Below are positions 1 to 9,308 of a DNA stretch of 33,490 bases, one piece after another. The DNA comes from Methanobacteriota archaeon (GTDB lineage: Archaea; Thermoplasmatota; Poseidoniia; MGIII; CG-Epi1): contig JAPOKN010000005.1 in the NCBI GenBank assembly GCA_029977605.1, positions 1 to 33,490 on the forward strand, in the 5' to 3' direction. Positions within the stretch are counted from its first letter, which is position 1, and each line of letters starts with the position of its first letter. The position numbers and the translations under genes were made by a program. The notes under the pieces are model-generated. The model worked only from the letters and a program-made list of their open reading frames with translations. It was not told the origin of the DNA and made no database searches.

Positions 1-3000
1 CTTGTGAAATCAAGAAGACCTACTCTGAAGGTACCTACTGTTTCAGTTCCTGTATTTTCTACTTGGAACATGAATCTGAAGTATTCATCTTTTTCACAAG
101 GATTATTACCTGCTGGATTGTTTACACAACCTGTCTTTTTGACCCAACCTGCACCGGATTCTCCGTAGCCAGTTGCGTGAGATATGTATCTTACATCGCT
201 ACCTATTGAAAGGTCCGGTTTTGCAATAATCATCGTAGCTTGTCCATCGGAATCTCCACTTGTAAAAGTGTTATCGTAGTCAGACCATGATCGTGCATCA
301 GCTTGAATACTGTAGGTTCCTGGTGGGGCCCACTGCGCATATCCAATTGTAACATCTATGTTAACGGTCATAACTTGACCTGGACTTACGAAATTAGCTG
401 CACTAGGTTCACTCGGTTTACCTTCTACGGCATTCCAAGAAGTCTTAGTTGGATTGTTGATGTCCCAACCAGTTGGTTGTCCTACTTCGACTGTACCACT
501 TGGCCATCCAATTTGCCCATCGGAATTGATGTAAGCTGTTTGATCACCGCCAGATAAAGCATCTCTGCCATTACCCCATGAACCGCTGATCGGCTTAACT
601 GCAACGTAGGTTTCTCTTCCTGTTTGAAGAACCGAATCCATGATTGCCATAGTTCCGTCAAACAATTCAACGAATGAATTGTCTGGAGCTGTAAGAACAA
701 AGTCTACTACTCCTGAATCAGATGAAGCTCCAAAATTGTTGACCTTCACAGTGTAAGTTCGACTTACTGTATCACCTGTAAGTGATGAAGGCTCACCATT
801 CTGTGTCTTTGGAGAAATATCTTTCAAATCAACAGAGTAATCATCCAAACCAAAAACTGATGGATAATAAGCTTTGAACATTCCTGAGGAACCTGGACCT
901 GATGAAGAACCGGTCAAACGAATTTGCATTTCGCTTCCGATATATGCATCTTGAAGACTTCCTGATCCATCTCCTAGTTGCTCTACTGCACCTAAGTCAG
1001 CGAAGAATGTTTGTGCAGTTGAATTATCGAATGCACTACTTCCTTCCCAATACATTGGTAATTGAGTGTAATTTGCAGAAGGTATAGAGTATAATGTAGA
1101 CAACTGGTCTGTTGATCTCCATTTTATATCATACCAAGGTCCGCTGTTACCAGATCTGACTTGTGCCTTAACACTTGCATCAACCAATTCGTATTCTGCT
1201 TCAACAACCAAGAATGGCTTGCTGTTCCAAACTGTAAAGAATTCTGATGTTAAAGAACCATCTTCAGAACCATCCCAGATGTATGAACCTGAGCTCCATC
1301 CGTCACCCATTGACCATTGGTCACCGGTTAACAATGCTGCTCCCAAAACTAAAGTTATAGTTCGGAAGTTCTTTGCTCGGCTCTCATCAGGAACCTGTAC
1401 ATCATCATCTCTTAATGCTTGAATGTGCATTCTGTAAATACCTGGACCAAGATCTGAACCCCACTTCCAATCAGCTCCTGCAGTACTTGGATCAACAGTG
1501 AATTCTTCACCTTTAGCTAGAGCGCCTGGTATTGTGAAGAAATTGAAAGTTCTATCGGTAGGCCAAACTCGTAGACCATTAGAATCTGTGATTCTAGCGG
1601 CTACTGTGACTCCACTCTGCTCTTCAAGACCTATTCCTCTAACAGTTACAGATAATTCATGTTCTTCGCCAGAAGCGGAGTATCTAACTGTGTCTACATT
1701 AACAATATCGATATTGTTCCTGTACTCGTTACCGATGACAGCTAAGTCGTCTATCAAGACACCTTGTCCACCGCCATTAGCAGTTACAACTCTGAAATCA
1801 ATCCAAGTCTGGTAACCTTCAAAGGCTTCAAGACTTAGTTCTTCCATTTGCCATGTTGTTTTATCCTCACTGAACATTGGGCAGCTGCAGTCATTTTCAT
1901 AGGTCTTAATTACAGTCCAAGTTTCACTTCCACCTATTTTTTGTGAACTGTCAAAGTCTGTAGATGCTCTAACTTCAAGTCTGTCACCTGATCCTAAGTC
2001 CCACTTGATTGCATACATAATTAATGGTTTGAAAGCTGCTCTCAAGTCAACATTAACATCTGGTTGCCATTTGCTGCCTTCTCCATCTCTATCGTATTCA
2101 TCTTGAGTAATGAAACTGTCATCTCTACCAGCAACTGTGTTTGGTACTTCAGAGTTGTGCGTTCCTTCCTCAGCATATTGCAGAACATATTGTCCACTGT
2201 ATGCATAATTTTGAACAGTATCAATCAACCATCTATTTAGATCACTACCTGTATCTAATCTTCCAACCTCAATATAATTGTAATCTTCTCTGTCGCCTGT
2301 ATCAAAATCATCGGAGAAGAAATTATCAAATACACGGAATGATACTGTTTTAGAGTTATTCCATGGGAAGAAATCTTTACCTGCCGGAACAAGAACTTCC
2401 ACAGTTATGTAGTAAGTGTTAGCCCCAGGACACTGAAATTCAGAGAAAAGTTCTTTTTGATCAGAATTCTGAGTTATATCTCCGTAAATCGAGTTACCGG
2501 CTAATTGTTGAATAACTGGTTCTGTGACATCCAAGAAATCAGATTTATCTTCACCTTGTAAATTTTCAACTGTAAATTTGACTGGTAAGTTTGGCCATGA
2601 AGACTCTCCAGCATTGATTATTGTAGCATTAATCTCTCTCCAGAGTGAATCTCCGCCATCTTTTACTTCAAAATCTTTATCTACAGTAATATCGCCGACT
2701 GCCACATCACGAGTGATTTTCTCTGTTCCTCTGAAAACTATCTCGTCAATGAACCAACCAGCGTATGGTCTACTGCCTTCTGTGTTTTGATCACTGTCTG
2801 CATCAGCTTGAATTCTGAAATAAACTGAATCTGTATCATCACTACCGTAATAAGTATCACTTAGAACATATCCTTGATACTTTTGGTTTGAACCGCCCCA
2901 TAGATACCAGGATCCTTCACCAGGACAGAAACCAGAATAACTGATTAAATTTGTCCAAGTTGTTCCATCTTTGGATATTTGCATTCTGAAGTAATCTCCA

Positions 3001-4940
3001 GATTCCATACAACCTGTGAATAACATACCAATTACTACCTCTTCCATAGCACTCAAGTCAAGTGCTGGAGATACGAAAACATCGTCCTGATTAGGTTGCA
3101 TTGTGAATTTTGGACAGTTTGAATCACTCATTGAATCATCACCCCAGTCACAAATTGCTGGATTTGCGTTAGTTTTGTACCAACCATTTGTGTTGAACAT
3201 TGCTAAAGCAGATTTACCTTCATGATAAACTGAATTTACTGTTTTGTTAACGGTATTTCCTGCAGCCGTACATGTATCTTCATCATTGTCGAAGTAACCA
3301 CACCCATCAGCATCCCAGTCGTAACTACCTGTTCTGTGCATGTTAACTCCATCATAACTGCTAGCACCATTATCTGTTGTATCTGATATAGTTCCAGCAA
3401 TACCAATTTCATCTTCAGGTGCTTCCATTGTTTCAATCCATTTACCTACTCCAATTTCAGCTTGAACGAAGTTGTTTGGTGCACCTTGATCACCAGTGTG
3501 AACCACTTCAGCAGTCAAAACATCCATACCTGCACTAGTGAAAAGAACGTGACGAGCCTTGTTTGGATCAAGACCATCGTATATTCTTTGATATCTATCA
3601 TTTGTTTTATTAAATGTAAATACTATACTGTCACCATTTTGAATTGAATCCTCAATGTGCATAGGATGGCCTTCAGGGAAAGCACGTGTATCAAATGTGC
3701 TATCGAACAAAATCTGACCAAACTGATTCTTCAATTTCAAGTGTACTGCTGTACTACTTTGTGGTAACATTCCATAATTTGTTACTGTAATTCCTATATC
3801 TACTGGTACCATAGATTCAACAGATCTCCAATATTGTACGTGATTTGGAATATCTACTCCTCCAATACCCATGTCTACATTCTTAGTTGATTCTTGTGTA
3901 ACTTCCATCCATGAAAGAATGGATGCAAAGAAATCTGCTCTGTCAGATCTTTTATTGAAAACTCCAATTTCATCCGCAAAGTGGAAAGCTTTGTGAGTTG
4001 CTGTAGAAGCTCCAATATCTGAAGGATACTGAACTGCATGATATTCATGCCCATCAGCTGCGCCTTTCCTTTGATCGTACCAGAACGCACCTACTGCCTC
4101 AGTTCCTGTTGGCTTAATACCACAAGGCCTGTCTAAGTAGTGAACACCTGCTGTATCTGTTGCATACTCTTTACCTTCAAAAATAGAACCTGAAACTCCT
4201 TTCATAGGGTTAGAGGTACCACCAACAATCAAATAAGAGGATGATTGAGTATCTGAGTGTAAGTATGTATTTTCAAATGTTCCCGAGTAGGCATCTACCC
4301 AATCTGTCATTTGTGTTAAAAGAATAATATTTCTGTTATCTGTACAAAAATTATCTGATCCTCCACAGTCACCATCTAGGTAATCTCCTAGAACTGAGGT
4401 TTCAGATGAACTGAATACATTTGTATTCCAACCAGAATACCAAATTACGACTTCATAATCATCAATCATTGATAATCCTGCATCACCAGATGGAAGTTCC
4501 TTGTTAACTCCTCCCCATTTACCTCCACGGTAAACATCGAATGAGTAACCGCCATCGTTCAAAGCTGTTTCAACATGTGAGGCTTCGATCCATGGACCTG
4601 ACATCCAATTTTCTGCATCGTCATCCATTAAGAAAACTTTAGCCTCACCTGGTGCTTGCCTTGCAGGTGAAAACTTACCATCCGCCATAGTTATGGCAAT
4701 TGGCATTTCCTCTCCATCTAAAGGAGCGGGATTGAATTCACTTACAATGCCTATTTCTCCTTCTGATTCGGAAACCAATGCTTCACCAAGGGTAATTCCC
4801 GAGGTTATTTCTACTTCTTCATCTACGTCATCACTTGCTGACACCATAGCAGTAAAACTGCTAAGTGAAAACAAAGCTACGACGAGAATTGCCATCATCT
4901 TCCCATAAAAGGAACTTGATTTTGATACGTTTGTATTCAT
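1..4940 (-). CDS. giant secreted surface protein, C-terminus beyond left edge
   Basis: One uninterrupted minus-strand frame runs from ATG at 4940 to the window edge (1646 codons seen, no stop), so the ORF track misses it and lists only shadows in other frames. The product starts with a signal peptide (basic MNTNVSKSSSFYGK, hydrophobic AILVVALFSLSSF, then MVSAS and an acidic stretch). Residues about 100-215 (KVFLMDDDAENW ... VVIWYSG ... ILLTQMTDW) resemble the ThuA/gingipain-like alpha/beta fold found at the N-terminus of large archaeal secreted proteins. After that come beta-rich segments: CARDB-like stretches (VDIGITVTNYG) and at least two MAM/immune-inhibitor-A-like jelly-roll segments (GWFIDEIVF near residue 730; GVLIDDLAV near 1060). 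An Asp-rich loop (DWDADGCGYFDNDEDTC) may bind calcium. I see no protease motif. The function is probably surface adhesion or polymer binding (inference). An SD-like AAGGTG lies about 8 nt before the ATG. Confidence 0.85.
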   Translation of the reverse strand, partial: MNTNVSKSSSFYGKMMAILVVALFSLSSFTAMVSASDDVDEEVEITSGITLGEALVSESEGEIGIVSEFNPAPLDGEEMPIAITMADGKFSPARQAPGEAKVFLMDDDAENWMSGPWIEASHVETALNDGGYSFDVYRGGKWGGVNKELPSGDAGLSMIDDYEVVIWYSGWNTNVFSSSETSVLGDYLDGDCGGSDNFCTDNRNIILLTQMTDWVDAYSGTFENTYLHSDTQSSSYLIVGGTSNPMKGVSGSIFEGKEYATDTAGVHYLDRPCGIKPTGTEAVGAFWYDQRKGAADGHEYHAVQYPSDIGASTATHKAFHFADEIGVFNKRSDRADFFASILSWMEVTQESTKNVDMGIGGVDIPNHVQYWRSVESMVPVDIGITVTNYGMLPQSSTAVHLKLKNQFGQILFDSTFDTRAFPEGHPMHIEDSIQNGDSIVFTFNKTNDRYQRIYDGLDPNKARHVLFTSAGMDVLTAEVVHTGDQGAPNNFVQAEIGVGKWIETMEAPEDEIGIAGTISDTTDNGASSYDGVNMHRTGSYDWDADGCGYFDNDEDTCTAAGNTVNKTVNSVYHEGKSALAMFNTNGWYKTNANPAICDWGDDSMSDSNCPKFTMQPNQDDVFVSPALDLSAMEEVVIGMLFTGCMESGDYFRMQISKDGTTWTNLISYSGFCPGEGSWYLWGGSNQKYQGYVLSDTYYGSDDTDSVYFRIQADADSDQNTEGSRPYAGWFIDEIVFRGTEKITRDVAVGDITVDKDFEVKDGGDSLWREINATIINAGESSWPNLPVKFTVENLQGEDKSDFLDVTEPVIQQLAGNSIYGDITQNSDQKELFSEFQCPGANTYYITVEVLVPAGKDFFPWNNSKTVSFRVFDNFFSDDFDTGDREDYNYIEVGRLDTGSDLNRWLIDTVQNYAYSGQYVLQYAEEGTHNSEVPNTVAGRDDSFITQDEYDRDGEGSKWQPDVNVDLRAAFKPLIMYAIKWDLGSGDRLEVRASTDFDSSQKIGGSETWTVIKTYENDCSCPMFSEDKTTWQMEELSLEAFEGYQTWIDFRVVTANGGGQGVLIDDLAVIGNEYRNNIDIVNVDTVRYSASGEEHELSVTVRGIGLEEQSGVTVAARITDSNGLRVWPTDRTFNFFTIPGALAKGEEFTVDPSTAGADWKWGSDLGPGIYRMHIQALRDDDVQVPDESRAKNFRTITLVLGAALLTGDQWSMGDGWSSGSYIWDGSEDGSLTSEFFTVWNSKPFLVVEAEYELVDASVKAQVRSGNSGPWYDIKWRSTDQLSTLYSIPSANYTQLPMYWEGSSAFDNSTAQTFFADLGAVEQLGDGSGSLQDAYIGSEMQIRLTGSSSGPGSSGMFKAYYPSVFGLDDYSVDLKDISPKTQNGEPSSLTGDTVSRTYTVKVNNFGASSDSGVVDFVLTAPDNSFVELFDGTMAIMDSVLQTGRETYVAVKPISGSWGNGRDALSGGDQTAYINSDGQIGWPSGTVEVGQPTGWDINNPTKTSWNAVEGKPSEPSAANFVSPGQVMTVNIDVTIGYAQWAPPGTYSIQADARSWSDYDNTFTSGDSDGQATMIIAKPDLSIGSDVRYISHATGYGESGAGWVKKTGCVNNPAGNNPCEKDEYFRFMFQVENTGTETVGTFRVGLLDFT

Positions 4941-5048
4941 TTTTTGCACACCTTCGCGTTTTGTCCTATTACCGTAGTACCATTACAGTAAACGGTTACA
5001 TACCATTGACAAGGCCTTAATAAAAGAATACCCAGTTTTTGAATAACT

Positions 5049-5060
5049 AATATAAAAACT
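5049..5060 (-). promoter_or_regulatory. TATA box candidate for the giant surface protein
   Basis: On the minus strand this reads TTTTTATATTAG, about 110 nt upstream of the ATG at 4940. A start site about 26 nt downstream would leave a leader of roughly 85-90 nt, consistent with the SD-like AAGGTG before the ATG. A second AT-rich candidate, CTTTTATTAA, lies near 5017-5026. The 141-nt gap also has to hold the end of the trm5 transcript. Confidence 0.4.
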
Positions 5061-5081
5061 TACTGGTTTGTATTTTGGACA

Positions 5082-6065
5082 TTAAATTAAATTTCTCCGT
5101 ATATCAAACACAAAAAGTGACGATGAAGGAGAGTATGCGTGGACTTCTCTTTTAGCTATGCATTCGAACTCTTCTACTAAATGTTCTGATAATTGAAAAG
5201 TTCCATCTTTTGGACAAATAATGTAAAAATGAATCATTCCCATTTCAGCAACTAAAGTCATCGCTTTATCCAAAAAAGGTAAACAATTAGTAGGATTATT
5301 CAAAATTATTCTATCAAACTTTTGCTCTCCAAAGTCATAATCTTCAAATTTTGAACTGAAAAAACTGTAATGTTTTTCATCTATCCCATTACGATTGAAA
5401 TTTTTCAAGGCCCAATTCATTGCTTCAGGGTTAGAATCTAGAGATGTTACTTTACACCCTTTCATTGCCATTGAAATTGAAAAAGGAGCTACTCCTGCAA
5501 AGGCATCAAGCACATTTTCGTGATTATTCACATGTGAAGATAACCTTTCCCTTTCAGTAGCTAATCTAGGTGAAAAATATACTTTAGAGATATCTGCCTC
5601 AAATTTCATACCATTTTCTTTATGGACTGAAATAAAATTATTATCTCCTGAAATCACTCTTAAGTCTCTTATTCTAAATTCTCCATGAACTCCTAAATCA
5701 ATACAAACTGTTTTGATATTTTTATGAGATAAAAGCAGAGCTTCAGCAATTTGCTTCTCATAGACTTCTGAGTCGCTTGGAAGCCTTAGTATTGCGATAT
5801 CTCCAAATATATCAAATGATCTTGGGGCAATACTTCTAATTTTCTCATCAAGATTAATCCTGTAATCTCTTGATTTCTTATTTTGTACTGTACCTTTACA
5901 AATAACAATCTTGCCCTCAAATGGAACTGAATCTTGATTTAATGGCCACAGTACAGAATTATCTTTCTTTATTGGCAAATAACCCTCGTTCAAAAAACCC
6001 TTATCTTTTAAAAATGCTTTAGCTTCTTCTGCCTTATTATTAGCAACTTTTAAGTGACTAATCAA
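5082..6065 (-). CDS. trm5: tRNA (guanine-N1)-methyltransferase, Trm5 type
   Basis: A 327-aa class I SAM methyltransferase of the Met_10/Trm5-TYW2 family. Trm5 makes m1G37 next to the anticodon, which prevents +1 frameshifting. The N-terminal part holds the D1-like region and the linker stretch IAPRSFDIFGDIAIL. FSPRLATERERL precedes SAM motif I DAFAGVAPFSISMA, then motif II VTSLDSNPEAMNWALKN, then a motif IV-like ILNNPTNCLPFLD. Trm5 usually has an N-(L/M)-P there, so NNP is a small variation, while TYW2 (wybutosine) proteins carry a different motif. I therefore favour Trm5. The start overlaps the end of gcvH by 8 nt, so it is read from the gcv transcript. Confidence 0.85.
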   Translation of the reverse strand: MISHLKVANNKAEEAKAFLKDKGFLNEGYLPIKKDNSVLWPLNQDSVPFEGKIVICKGTVQNKKSRDYRINLDEKIRSIAPRSFDIFGDIAILRLPSDSEVYEKQIAEALLLSHKNIKTVCIDLGVHGEFRIRDLRVISGDNNFISVHKENGMKFEADISKVYFSPRLATERERLSSHVNNHENVLDAFAGVAPFSISMAMKGCKVTSLDSNPEAMNWALKNFNRNGIDEKHYSFFSSKFEDYDFGEQKFDRIILNNPTNCLPFLDKAMTLVAEMGMIHFYIICPKDGTFQLSEHLVEEFECIAKREVHAYSPSSSLFVFDIRRNLI

Positions 6066-6435
6066 GAGAATTCTTGTAAGAGTCAGAGTCCAGCAATGCA
6101 GACCTATCTTCTGAAGGTTTCATTAAAACCATCCATCCTGAGCCATAAGGAGATTCGTTAACTAATTCTGGAGATTCTTCTAATTTTTCATTTATAGCCA
6201 GAATCTTGCCTGAAATAGGTGCATAAATGTCGCTAGCTGCCTTGACTGATTCAGCTACGGCCATAACTTCGCCTCTTTGGTATTCATCTCCTACGTTAGG
6301 CAATTCTACAAAAACAACATCAGAAAGTGAATCCTGAGCATAGTCAGTTATTCCCACTTTTACTCCATCTCCTTCGTCAGGACCAACCCATTCGTGATCT
6401 TCAGTGTAGCCTAAATTATCAGGTATTTCGCTCAT
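6058..6435 (-). CDS. gcvH: glycine cleavage system H protein
   Basis: A 125-aa lipoyl carrier of the glycine cleavage system, which shuttles the aminomethyl group between the P, T and L proteins. The N-terminus GYTEDHEWV and the lipoylation site VMAVAESVKAASDIYAP are diagnostic, with Lys65 as the lipoylated residue. The C-terminal part YGSGWMVLMKPS is typical too, and the length is normal for the family. The ATG overlaps the stop of gcvT (ATGA), which implies translational coupling. No gcvP, dihydrolipoyl dehydrogenase or lipoate ligase gene is in the window, so the rest of the complex must be encoded elsewhere. Confidence 0.95.
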   Translation of the reverse strand: MSEIPDNLGYTEDHEWVGPDEGDGVKVGITDYAQDSLSDVVFVELPNVGDEYQRGEVMAVAESVKAASDIYAPISGKILAINEKLEESPELVNESPYGSGWMVLMKPSEDRSALLDSDSYKNSLD

Positions 6436-7466
6436 AAGAATGGAGTCTGAATGACACGCCCTTTTAATTGTTTATTACGTATTGATACGTTAACCGTAGT
6501 ACCAATTGGTAAATCTAAATATGAGAGTCCAATCCCTCTCTTTAGTATTGGTGACAATGAACCGCTAGTAAGTTCTGATATTTTTTCCCCTTCCAAAAAA
6601 ACTTGCAACCCTGGTCGCAAAACTCCACGCTCTTCAAGTAAAATCCCACTCAAAGATTTGTACCCTGCCTTTTTTTGTGCTAAAAGTTTTTCCTTACCTA
6701 TAAAATCGTGATTCCAATCAATAACCCATGAGTAACCAGATTCAAGTGTTGTTTGCGAACCGTTAAAATCGGTTCCTGACAAAAGATATCCCTTCTCAAG
6801 TCTGAGAGTATCCCTAGCTCCAAGCCCTACAGGTATAGCTCCCATTTCTAGGAATGATTCCCAAATTCTTTGACTTTCAGATATTGGCCCCATTATCTCA
6901 TATCCTTTTTCACCAGTGTAACCAGTTCCACTAATTATCAAATTATCTGATTCAATCAACTTAAAAGGCGTAATTGACAAATTAAAATATTGACGTAAAA
7001 GTCTAAGTGATTCTGGACCTTGAACTGCAAGACAGAAAAACTCATCTGATTTGTTATGAACATTGACTTCAAAATTGGAAGAATTAAGATTTAACCAGTC
7101 AAAAACTTTAGAAATCATAGAGGCGTTAGGTACCAACATGTAATCTTGACTACTAAATGTGTAAACTATAGTGTCATCAATTATTTGCCCCTCATTATCA
7201 AGGATATGACAATAGCGACAATCTCCACCTGATAATTTGTTTACGTCCCAGGTAGTAACATAAGACAAAAACGAAGATGCATCTTTTCCTGAAACAAAAA
7301 TTTGGCCCATGTGCGAAACATCAAAAATGCCTACTCTCTCTCTTACCGCATTGTGCTCAGAAACTATGCTAGTGTACTGAATTGGCATATTCCAACCTGC
7401 AAAATCTACCATCTTTGCACCGAGTCTAACGTGATTGTCATGCAGACAAGTTTGAGATAAAGGCAT
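6432..7466 (-). CDS. gcvT: aminomethyltransferase, glycine cleavage T protein
   Basis: A 344-aa tetrahydrofolate-dependent aminomethyltransferase. It releases ammonia from the aminomethyl-lipoyl H protein and makes 5,10-methylene-THF. Typical blocks run in order: LGAKMVDFAGWNMPIQY near the N-terminus, RVGIFDVSHMGQI, YTGEKGYEIMGP, and GLGARDTLRLEKGYLLSGTD. The C-terminal barrel ends with LPIGTTVNVSIR. It is first in the gcvT-gcvH-trm5 operon and diverges from the aIF1A operon across 73 nt. On the minus strand, CTTATTCA at about 7486-7493 sits some 25 nt before the ATG, so this mRNA may be leaderless. Confidence 0.93.
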   Translation of the reverse strand: MPLSQTCLHDNHVRLGAKMVDFAGWNMPIQYTSIVSEHNAVRERVGIFDVSHMGQIFVSGKDASSFLSYVTTWDVNKLSGGDCRYCHILDNEGQIIDDTIVYTFSSQDYMLVPNASMISKVFDWLNLNSSNFEVNVHNKSDEFFCLAVQGPESLRLLRQYFNLSITPFKLIESDNLIISGTGYTGEKGYEIMGPISESQRIWESFLEMGAIPVGLGARDTLRLEKGYLLSGTDFNGSQTTLESGYSWVIDWNHDFIGKEKLLAQKKAGYKSLSGILLEERGVLRPGLQVFLEGEKISELTSGSLSPILKRGIGLSYLDLPIGTTVNVSIRNKQLKGRVIQTPFL

Positions 7467-7510
7467 AAGGATTCAATAGAGTGGACTGAATAAGAGCTGG
7501 GGCGGCAATC

Positions 7511-7518
7511 TTATTATA
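7511..7518 (+). promoter_or_regulatory. TATA box for leaderless aIF1A operon
   Basis: TTATTATA is centred about 26 nt upstream of the GTG at 7540. That is the TATA-to-start distance in archaea, so transcription should begin at or next to the start codon. No Shine-Dalgarno motif precedes the GTG. Confidence 0.55.
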
Positions 7519-7539
7519 GGAACTCTTGTCGATAGAAAC

Positions 7540-7956
7540 GTGACGAACGATAGTGAAGAGACTGAAGCAGTTGAAGAATCTACTGATGAAGAAGAGAAAA
7601 AACCGGATACAAATAAAAATAAGAAAAATAAGAAGAATAAAAAAAATACCCCCGAACCAACTGAAAATATTAGAGTTACTCTTCCCTATAAACCCAAAGG
7701 TGAGATGTTTGCAGTTGCTGAAACTTTTCAAGGAGGGTCAAGGCTCCAATTAATTTGTGAAGATGGAAAAAGGAGAATGGGGAGGATACCCGGAAAGTTA
7801 AGAAGAAGAATGTGGGTTCGAGAAAATGATTTACTAATAGTCGTACCTTGGTCATTTCAAGATACTAAAGCTGATGTTAAATTTAGATATACTCCTACTC
7901 AGACCTCAAATCTTAAAAGAAAAGGTAAAATACCTGAAATTTTAGACATATACTAA
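7540..7956 (+). CDS. translation initiation factor aIF1A
   Basis: A 138-aa initiation factor of the eIF1A/aIF1A family, which binds the A site of the small subunit and helps start-codon selection. The S1-like OB-fold is clear from about residue 45: LPYKPKGEMFAVAETFQGG, CEDGKRRMGRIPGKLRRRMW, then ENDLLIVVPWSFQDTKADV. The start is GTG with a TATA box at leaderless distance; no in-frame ATG exists before the conserved core. The first 40 residues are unusual: an acidic block, then a run of KNKKNKKNKKN. Archaeal aIF1A proteins are typically shorter, near 100-110 aa. First gene of the aIF1A-Rio1-KH operon. Confidence 0.92.
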   Translation: MTNDSEETEAVEESTDEEEKKPDTNKNKKNKKNKKNTPEPTENIRVTLPYKPKGEMFAVAETFQGGSRLQLICEDGKRRMGRIPGKLRRRMWVRENDLLIVVPWSFQDTKADVKFRYTPTQTSNLKRKGKIPEILDIY

Positions 7957-7959
7957 TAG

Positions 7960-8700
7960 ATGCAAGGTCGAACCGAAAAACTTGACAGAGCCTTAGGAAA
8001 TATAAATGCAAACTTTGGACAAGATTGGAAAAAAACAATTGATGATGTATTCGACGAAGTTACATTAAGGAACTTACAACAGTTGATCAGTCAAGGCGTA
8101 ATTAGCACTATAGAGAATGTAATCGCCACTGGTAAAGAGGGTAATGTTTTTAGGGCTAAAACAATTAATGGTGAGAACAGAGCTGTTAAAATATACCGAA
8201 TTAATACAGCTACCTTTCGAAAATTAGAAAAATATATAGAGGGTGATAGTAGATTTAAGAATAGTGGAAACAGCCCAAGAGAAAGAATTTTTACATGGGC
8301 ACAAAAAGAATACAAAAATTTACATTCAATGAAAGCTGCGGGAACAATGGTACCAAAACCTTATCACGTGCATAAAAATATAGTAATAATGCAATATATT
8401 GGTTGGAGATTTAGACCTTATCCTACAATAAGAGAATTGCCACCTGAAGAACCTGTAAAATTTTTAAATAAATTAAAAAAATCTGTCAAAGCTTATAGAA
8501 AACAAAAGCTTTCACATGGAGATTTAAGCGAATATAACATACTGAACAGAAGAGAGGAGCCTTTCATTATAGATGTAGGACAAGCTGTTCCGGAAAGCCA
8601 TCCCCTTTATTCTAAGTTACACCAAAGAGATATGAAAAATCTACATCGTTTTTGGAAAAAATATATACCTGATTTGAAAGAAGAGGAATTCAATATATGA
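7960..8700 (+). CDS. rio1: RIO1-type serine protein kinase/ATPase
   Basis: A 246-aa atypical protein kinase of the Rio1 family, a conserved factor in maturation of the small ribosomal subunit. The N-terminal part LRNLQQLISQGVIS precedes the glycine loop ATGKEGNVFRAK. AVKIYRINTATFR holds the ATP-binding lysine. The catalytic loop LSHGDLSEYNIL and metal-binding IIDVGQAVPESHP match Rio1; Rio2 carries an extra N-terminal winged-helix domain that is missing here. The ATG lies 3 nt after the aIF1A stop, and the gene overlaps the next one by 4 nt (ATGA), so the three genes form one transcript. Confidence 0.94.
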   Translation: MQGRTEKLDRALGNINANFGQDWKKTIDDVFDEVTLRNLQQLISQGVISTIENVIATGKEGNVFRAKTINGENRAVKIYRINTATFRKLEKYIEGDSRFKNSGNSPRERIFTWAQKEYKNLHSMKAAGTMVPKPYHVHKNIVIMQYIGWRFRPYPTIRELPPEEPVKFLNKLKKSVKAYRKQKLSHGDLSEYNILNRREEPFIIDVGQAVPESHPLYSKLHQRDMKNLHRFWKKYIPDLKEEEFNI

Positions 8701-9218
8701 AATATGTCCGAATTCCTGCATCAAGGGTTGGAGCGTTGATTGGTCCCGGCGGAAAGACTAAAAGGAAATTAGAAGAATTGAGTGGATGTGATATTTCTAT
8801 TGATTCTGATGAGGGGCTTTTTGAGATAATAAAAGGAAATGAAAAAGATGCTCTAAAGAATTTACAAGTGATAAATACCGCTAAAGCAATTGGAAGAGGA
8901 TTTAGTCCTGAAATTGCGTACCAGCTACTTGAAATGGAATATTACTTCGAAATTGTTGATATTAGGGACTATGTAGGTAGATCAAAAAAGAGACTTGGTA
9001 CTGTAAGAGGACGACTAATTGGAAGGGGAGGAAAAACTAGGCACATTATAGAGGATATGACTGGTTGCAATCTTGCAATTCAGGGACATACTGTTTGCAT
9101 TATTTCGGACTTGGAAGGTTTAGAGGCTGCTAAAGTAGCAATCTCTATGGTATTATCAGGTTCTGAGCACGGTTCAGTATACAAATATTTAGAAAGTTTT
9201 AGAAGAAGATTGCATTAA
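8697..9218 (+). CDS. two-KH-domain RNA-binding protein, Pno1/Dim2-like
   Basis: A 173-aa archaeal KH protein related to eukaryotic Pno1/Dim2, which works in 18S rRNA 3'-end maturation. Two KH modules are visible, each with a GXXG loop: ALIGPGGKTKRKLEE near residue 13 and RLIGRGGKTRHIIED near residue 107. The linker GRGFSPEIAYQLL is a family signature. Its position directly behind aIF1A and Rio1, with a 4-nt overlap, supports a role in small-subunit assembly, since Rio1 and Dim2 act on the same pre-40S particle in eukaryotes. Confidence 0.9.
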   Translation: MKYVRIPASRVGALIGPGGKTKRKLEELSGCDISIDSDEGLFEIIKGNEKDALKNLQVINTAKAIGRGFSPEIAYQLLEMEYYFEIVDIRDYVGRSKKRLGTVRGRLIGRGGKTRHIIEDMTGCNLAIQGHTVCIISDLEGLEAAKVAISMVLSGSEHGSVYKYLESFRRRLH

Positions 9219-9280
9219 ATTTTTTGGGTGTTTGATAAAGGTTACGACTTAATTTTATATATTTGCCCTTTGTGCGCGAA

Positions 9281-9287
9281 ATATAAT
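9281..9287 (+). promoter_or_regulatory. TATA box upstream of the micro-ORF/MBL operon
   Basis: ATATAAT is centred 25 nt before the ATG at 9309. A second, stronger-looking TTTTATATATTT lies at about 9253-9263. If transcription starts near 9309, the mRNA is leaderless for the small ORF and carries about 95 nt ahead of the MBL gene. Confidence 0.5.
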
Positions 9288-9308
9288 TTTTGCAGATTAA
9301 CTGTAATA

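Noticed and set aside
303-4908. Many ORFs of 60-105 codons on both strands
   Set aside because: All are shadows in other frames of the single long minus-strand gene; minus-strand ones are offset by one base from its frame.
7438-7731. Minus-strand 97-aa hydrophobic ORF
   Set aside because: It is antisense to the KNKK run of aIF1A (AAA/AAT codons read backwards as Phe/Leu/Ile), so the apparent membrane segment is an artefact.
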